Below, one piece after another: positions 4,781 to 7,685 of a stretch of DNA of 7,685 bases. The notes beneath the pieces were generated by a model. That model was not told the origin of the DNA, made no database searches, and saw only the letters and a program-made list of their open reading frames with translations. This DNA is from an uncultured Eubacteriales bacterium. GTDB lineage: Bacteria > Bacillota > Clostridia > Lachnospirales > Lachnospiraceae. The position numbers and the translations under genes are program-made. The DNA lies in NCBI GenBank assembly GCA_900549105.1, contig URND01000129.1, forward strand, positions 1-7,685, in the 5' to 3' direction. Every line of letters starts with the position of its first letter. Positions within the stretch are counted from its first letter, which is position 1.

Positions 4781-7685
4781 TTAGATGCCGTCGGCCAGAT
4801 TTTTGTTGGCCGTGGCCAGCATCAGTTTAATACGGTTGACCTGGTTTACCTCGCTGGCGCCCGGGTCGTAATCGATGGCTACAATATTGGAGCCCGGATA
4901 TGTATTTCGCAGTTCTTTTATAACGCCTTTGCCGACGATGTGATTCGGCAGACATCCGAATGGCTGTGTGCATACGATGTTTCCGGCCCCCTGATGAATC
5001 AGCTCAATCATTTCTCCGGTTAAGAACCAGCCCTCACCGGTCTGATTGCCGATGGAAACAATCGGCTCGGCATATTTTGCAAGTTCTTCAATCTTTGCCT
5101 GCGGATGGAAGTGGCGGCTTTTTTCAAGCTCTTTGCGGGCTGTCTTGCGAACCGCCTCCAGGGCTTTAATCACCGCATTACCCATCATGGCGCTTTTCTT
5201 GCTCTTTCCGAGTTTCTCATATTTAAAGTTACTGTTATAGGCGCTGTATAAGAAGAAGTCCAAAAGGTCAGGCATAACGGCCTCAGCGCCTTCTTTTTCA
5301 AGCAATTCCACCAGATAGTTGTTGGCGGAAGGAGAGAACTTAACAAGAATCTCACCAACAATGCCGACTCTCGGTTTTTTCAGATTTTCGTCAATCGGGA
5401 GCTGGTCGAAATCCCGAATGATTCCCTGAATATTTTTCTTAAAGCTGTTCCGGTTCTTGCCCGTGATGGAATCGATACAAACCTGCTGCCAGTATTTGTG
5501 AAGCCGGTTTGCGGAACCCGGATAAATTTCATAAGGACGCATCCGATAAAGAACCCGCATAAAGACATCGCCGTAGACAATGGCCTGCATTGCGCCAATG
5601 AGAAGCTTCGGCGTAAATTTAAGTCCCGGGTTGGATTCCAGTCCGGCCGCATTGATGGATACGACTGGAATCTGGTGCATGCCCGCATTTTGGAGAGCAC
5701 GCCGGATAAATCCGATATAATTGGTTGCACGGCAGCCGCCGCCGGTCTGAGTCATAGCGATGGCAACCTTGTTTAAGTCATATTTGCCTGACAGCAGCGC
5801 CTTCATAATCTGTCCGATGACACAAATAGAAGGGTAGCAGGCGTCGTTATTTACATATTTCAGTCCGATATCAATCGCTTCCTTATCGCAGTCCGGCAGT
5901 AAGTCTACTTTCAGTCCGTTATACCGCAGGGCTTCGATTAATATGTCAAAATGGATTGGCGACATATTCGGGGCGAGAATCGTATAATCCTTTGCCATTT
6001 CCTCTGTGAAGATAATCCGGTCATGGGCGCTTGTATGTATATCACCGTGAATGTGTTTCTGTTCACGCAGGCGGATGGCCGCAATGAGGGAACGGATACG
6101 GATTCGGGCCGCACCCAGGTTGCTGACCTCATCAATCTTCAAACAGGTGTAGAGACGGCCGGAGCCGGTGAGTATATCTTTCACCTGATCCGTTGTCACC
6201 GCATCCAGGCCGCAGCCGAAGGAGTTGAGCTGGATAAGTTCCAGATTCTCCTGGGTTTTGACAAACTGGGCGGCTTTGTAAAGACGGGAATGATACATCC
6301 ACTGGTCGGAAACGATGAGGGGACGTTCAATCTCAGCCAGATGGGAAACACTGTCCTCCGTCAGCACGGCGATACCATAAGAAGTAATCAGTTCAGGAAT
6401 ACCATGGTTGATTTCCTTGTCAATATGATATGGGCGTCCGGCCAGAACAATACCCTTCATATGATTATCACGCAGATATTTAATAGTTTCCTCACCTTTG
6501 TCCTTCATATCCTGGCGGGCTTTGGCCAGTTCTGTCCAGGCAGCGGCGACAGCGGCTTTGATTTCCTGCGGACGGATATCTGTGGTTTTGCAGAATTCCT
6601 CCGTCATTCGCTGAACAATATGCTCTTCATTATCCAGAGAAAGGAATGGGTTCATAAACCGGATATGTTCTGAAGCCAGTTCTTCCACATTATTTTTAAT
6701 ATTCTCCGAATAGGAAGTGACAATCGGACAGTTGTAATGGTTGTTGGCGCCTTCCACCTCGTCCCGCTCATAAGGAATACTTGGGTAGAAGATGAAGTCC
6801 ACACCGTTTTTAATGAGCCACATAATATGCCCATGAACCAGTTTGGCCGGATAGCAGACCGACTCACTCGGAATGGATTCAATACCCAGAGTATAAATAT
6901 TCGCGGAAGACTGAGGGCTCAATACGACCTGATAACCCAGTTCTGTGAAAAATGTAAACCAGAATGGGTAATTCTCGTACATATTCAGTACACGCGGAAT
7001 ACCAACTTTACCCCGGCGGGCCTTATCCTCAGTCAGAGGCTCATATTGGAAAATACGTTTGTATTTATAATCAAATAAATTCGGAATGTTGCTGTCCGCT
7101 TTAGCCTTCCCAATGCCGACTTCACAGCGGTTGCCTGTGATAAACTGGCGTCCGCCGCTGAAACGATTGATGGTCAAATGGCAGTTGTTGGTACAGCCCT
7201 TGCACCGTCCCATGGAAGTTGTATATTTCAGTCCGATCATTTTATCCAGAGAGAGCATGGTGGATTCACTGCCGTCATAACGTTCTCTGGCAATAAGAGC
7301 CGCGCCGAAGGCCCCCATAATTCCGGCGATATCCGGGCGGACGGCGTCACGGCCCGCAATGCGCTCAAAGCTTCGGAGAACAGCGTCATTATAAAATGTA
7401 CCGCCCTTCACAACAATCTTTTCACCTAAATCCTTCGGATCCGTCAGCTTGATAACCTTCAAAAGGGCATTTTTGATAACAGAGTAGGCCAGTCCGGCGG
7501 AGATATCGCCGACTTCAGCGCCTTCCTTCTGGGCCTGCTTGACATTGGAGTTCATGAACACCGTACAGCGGGAGCCCAAATCAATCGGATTTTTCGCAAA
7601 CAAAGCCACTTTCGCAAAATCGCTGATTTCATAGTTCAGAGATCTGGCAAAGGTTTCGATAAAGGAACCGCAGCCGGAGGAGCAG
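4781..7685 (-). CDS. Giant 2-hydroxyacyl-CoA dehydratase activase / dehydratase-like fusion protein (C-terminal 967 residues; start beyond right edge)
   Basis: Activases of this group (BcrAD/BadFG/HgdC ATPases) use ATP hydrolysis and a [4Fe-4S] cluster to push a low-potential electron into 2-hydroxyacyl-CoA dehydratases; the role of the giant fused forms is not established. The reading frame stays open through the right edge, so the GTG at 7607-7609 is internal. Numbering visible residues from 7684, the end of an ASKHA ATPase domain shows CSSGCGSFIE (1-10) and SRCTVF (38-43). Its Cys1 and Cys40 correspond to the two cluster cysteines of HgdC. VVKGGTFYND follows at 91-100. CKGCTNNC and NRCE add Cys161, 164, 168 and 187. 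A DUF2229-like domain starts near 225 (GIPRVLNMYENYPFW) and includes GRPYHID at 416-422. The rest is dehydratase-like, with NNDACYPSIC (612-621), TQTGGGCRA (645-653) and CTQPFGCLPNH (905-915). No separate dehydratase subunit genes are visible. It is convergent to the toxin-antitoxin operon and ends in the shared hairpin. Confidence 0.92.
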   Translation of the reverse strand, partial: CSSGCGSFIETFARSLNYEISDFAKVALFAKNPIDLGSRCTVFMNSNVKQAQKEGAEVGDISAGLAYSVIKNALLKVIKLTDPKDLGEKIVVKGGTFYNDAVLRSFERIAGRDAVRPDIAGIMGAFGAALIARERYDGSESTMLSLDKMIGLKYTTSMGRCKGCTNNCHLTINRFSGGRQFITGNRCEVGIGKAKADSNIPNLFDYKYKRIFQYEPLTEDKARRGKVGIPRVLNMYENYPFWFTFFTELGYQVVLSPQSSANIYTLGIESIPSESVCYPAKLVHGHIMWLIKNGVDFIFYPSIPYERDEVEGANNHYNCPIVTSYSENIKNNVEELASEHIRFMNPFLSLDNEEHIVQRMTEEFCKTTDIRPQEIKAAVAAAWTELAKARQDMKDKGEETIKYLRDNHMKGIVLAGRPYHIDKEINHGIPELITSYGIAVLTEDSVSHLAEIERPLIVSDQWMYHSRLYKAAQFVKTQENLELIQLNSFGCGLDAVTTDQVKDILTGSGRLYTCLKIDEVSNLGAARIRIRSLIAAIRLREQKHIHGDIHTSAHDRIIFTEEMAKDYTILAPNMSPIHFDILIEALRYNGLKVDLLPDCDKEAIDIGLKYVNNDACYPSICVIGQIMKALLSGKYDLNKVAIAMTQTGGGCRATNYIGFIRRALQNAGMHQIPVVSINAAGLESNPGLKFTPKLLIGAMQAIVYGDVFMRVLYRMRPYEIYPGSANRLHKYWQQVCIDSITGKNRNSFKKNIQGIIRDFDQLPIDENLKKPRVGIVGEILVKFSPSANNYLVELLEKEGAEAVMPDLLDFFLYSAYNSNFKYEKLGKSKKSAMMGNAVIKALEAVRKTARKELEKSRHFHPQAKIEELAKYAEPIVSIGNQTGEGWFLTGEMIELIHQGAGNIVCTQPFGCLPNHIVGKGVIKELRNTYPGSNIVAIDYDPGASEVNQVNRIKLMLATANKNLADGI

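Noticed and set aside
5951..6673. A 240-codon open frame on the plus strand inside the activase gene
   Set aside because: It is antisense to strongly conserved DUF2229/activase coding sequence and has no family motif of its own; other shorter frames across 4742-7429 are rejected for the same reason.
7607..7609. GTG as the start of the activase-like gene
   Set aside because: The frame continues upstream to the window edge with conserved activase residues (CSSGCGSFIE), so this codon is internal.
1..7685. CRISPR array, tRNA, rRNA, transposase or integrase
   Set aside because: No regularly spaced repeats, tRNA-like cloverleaf, rRNA stretch or mobile-element protein motif was seen on either strand.

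Overview
The window looks like chromosomal DNA from an anaerobic Firmicute, most likely class Clostridia and plausibly Lachnospiraceae. The basis is the strong AGGAGG-type ribosome binding sites, the mixed moderate-GC and AT-rich composition, a DUF1848 protein, a RelB/RelE-type pair and a giant 2-hydroxyacyl-CoA dehydratase activase, all typical of gut Clostridia. The genus cannot be fixed from the sequence alone.

Layout. (1) 1-1145, plus strand: the 3' half of hisF (histidine biosynthesis), then ung (uracil-DNA glycosylase) 21 bases downstream, closed by a strong hairpin terminator. (2) 1178-2732, plus strand: a DUF1848 protein with a C-terminal CX3CX2C cysteine motif, a small unknown ORF preceded by an out-of-frame 10-residue mini-ORF, and a short GNAT acetyltransferase overlapping it by 11 bases. 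(3) 2733-3019: a gene-poor stretch with what may be the decayed 5' end of a nucleoside-phosphorylase-like gene, then a terminator-like hairpin directly against the ribosome binding site of the next gene. (4) 3020-3706: a PnuC-family transporter. (5) 3707-4091: about 385 bases without a confident gene, made of a more GC-rich block with a short coherent ORF and hairpins, followed by an AT-rich promoter/operator region. (6) 4092-4689: a RelB/DinJ-type antitoxin and RelE/ParE-type toxin, overlapping by 11 bases, behind a palindrome that overlaps the promoter. (7) 4723-4761: a hairpin shared as terminator by the convergent genes. (8) 4781-7685, minus strand: the C-terminal 967 residues of a very large activase/dehydratase-like fusion protein whose start lies beyond the right edge.

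The outer parts (hisF-ung and the activase gene) look like stable core genome. The interior from about 2.1 to 4.7 kb is visibly more AT-rich and holds small accessory genes, gene debris and a toxin-antitoxin module, so it reads as an accessory segment lodged between core genes (inference).

No complete new system is evident. The points most worth a second look are: the radical-SAM-like cysteine motif at the C-terminal end of the DUF1848 protein; the near-identical 17-base junction (same 11-base gene overlap) in two unrelated gene pairs; the possible attenuator before pnuC; the mini-ORF or frameshift before the small unknown gene; and the unexplained GC-rich block after pnuC.
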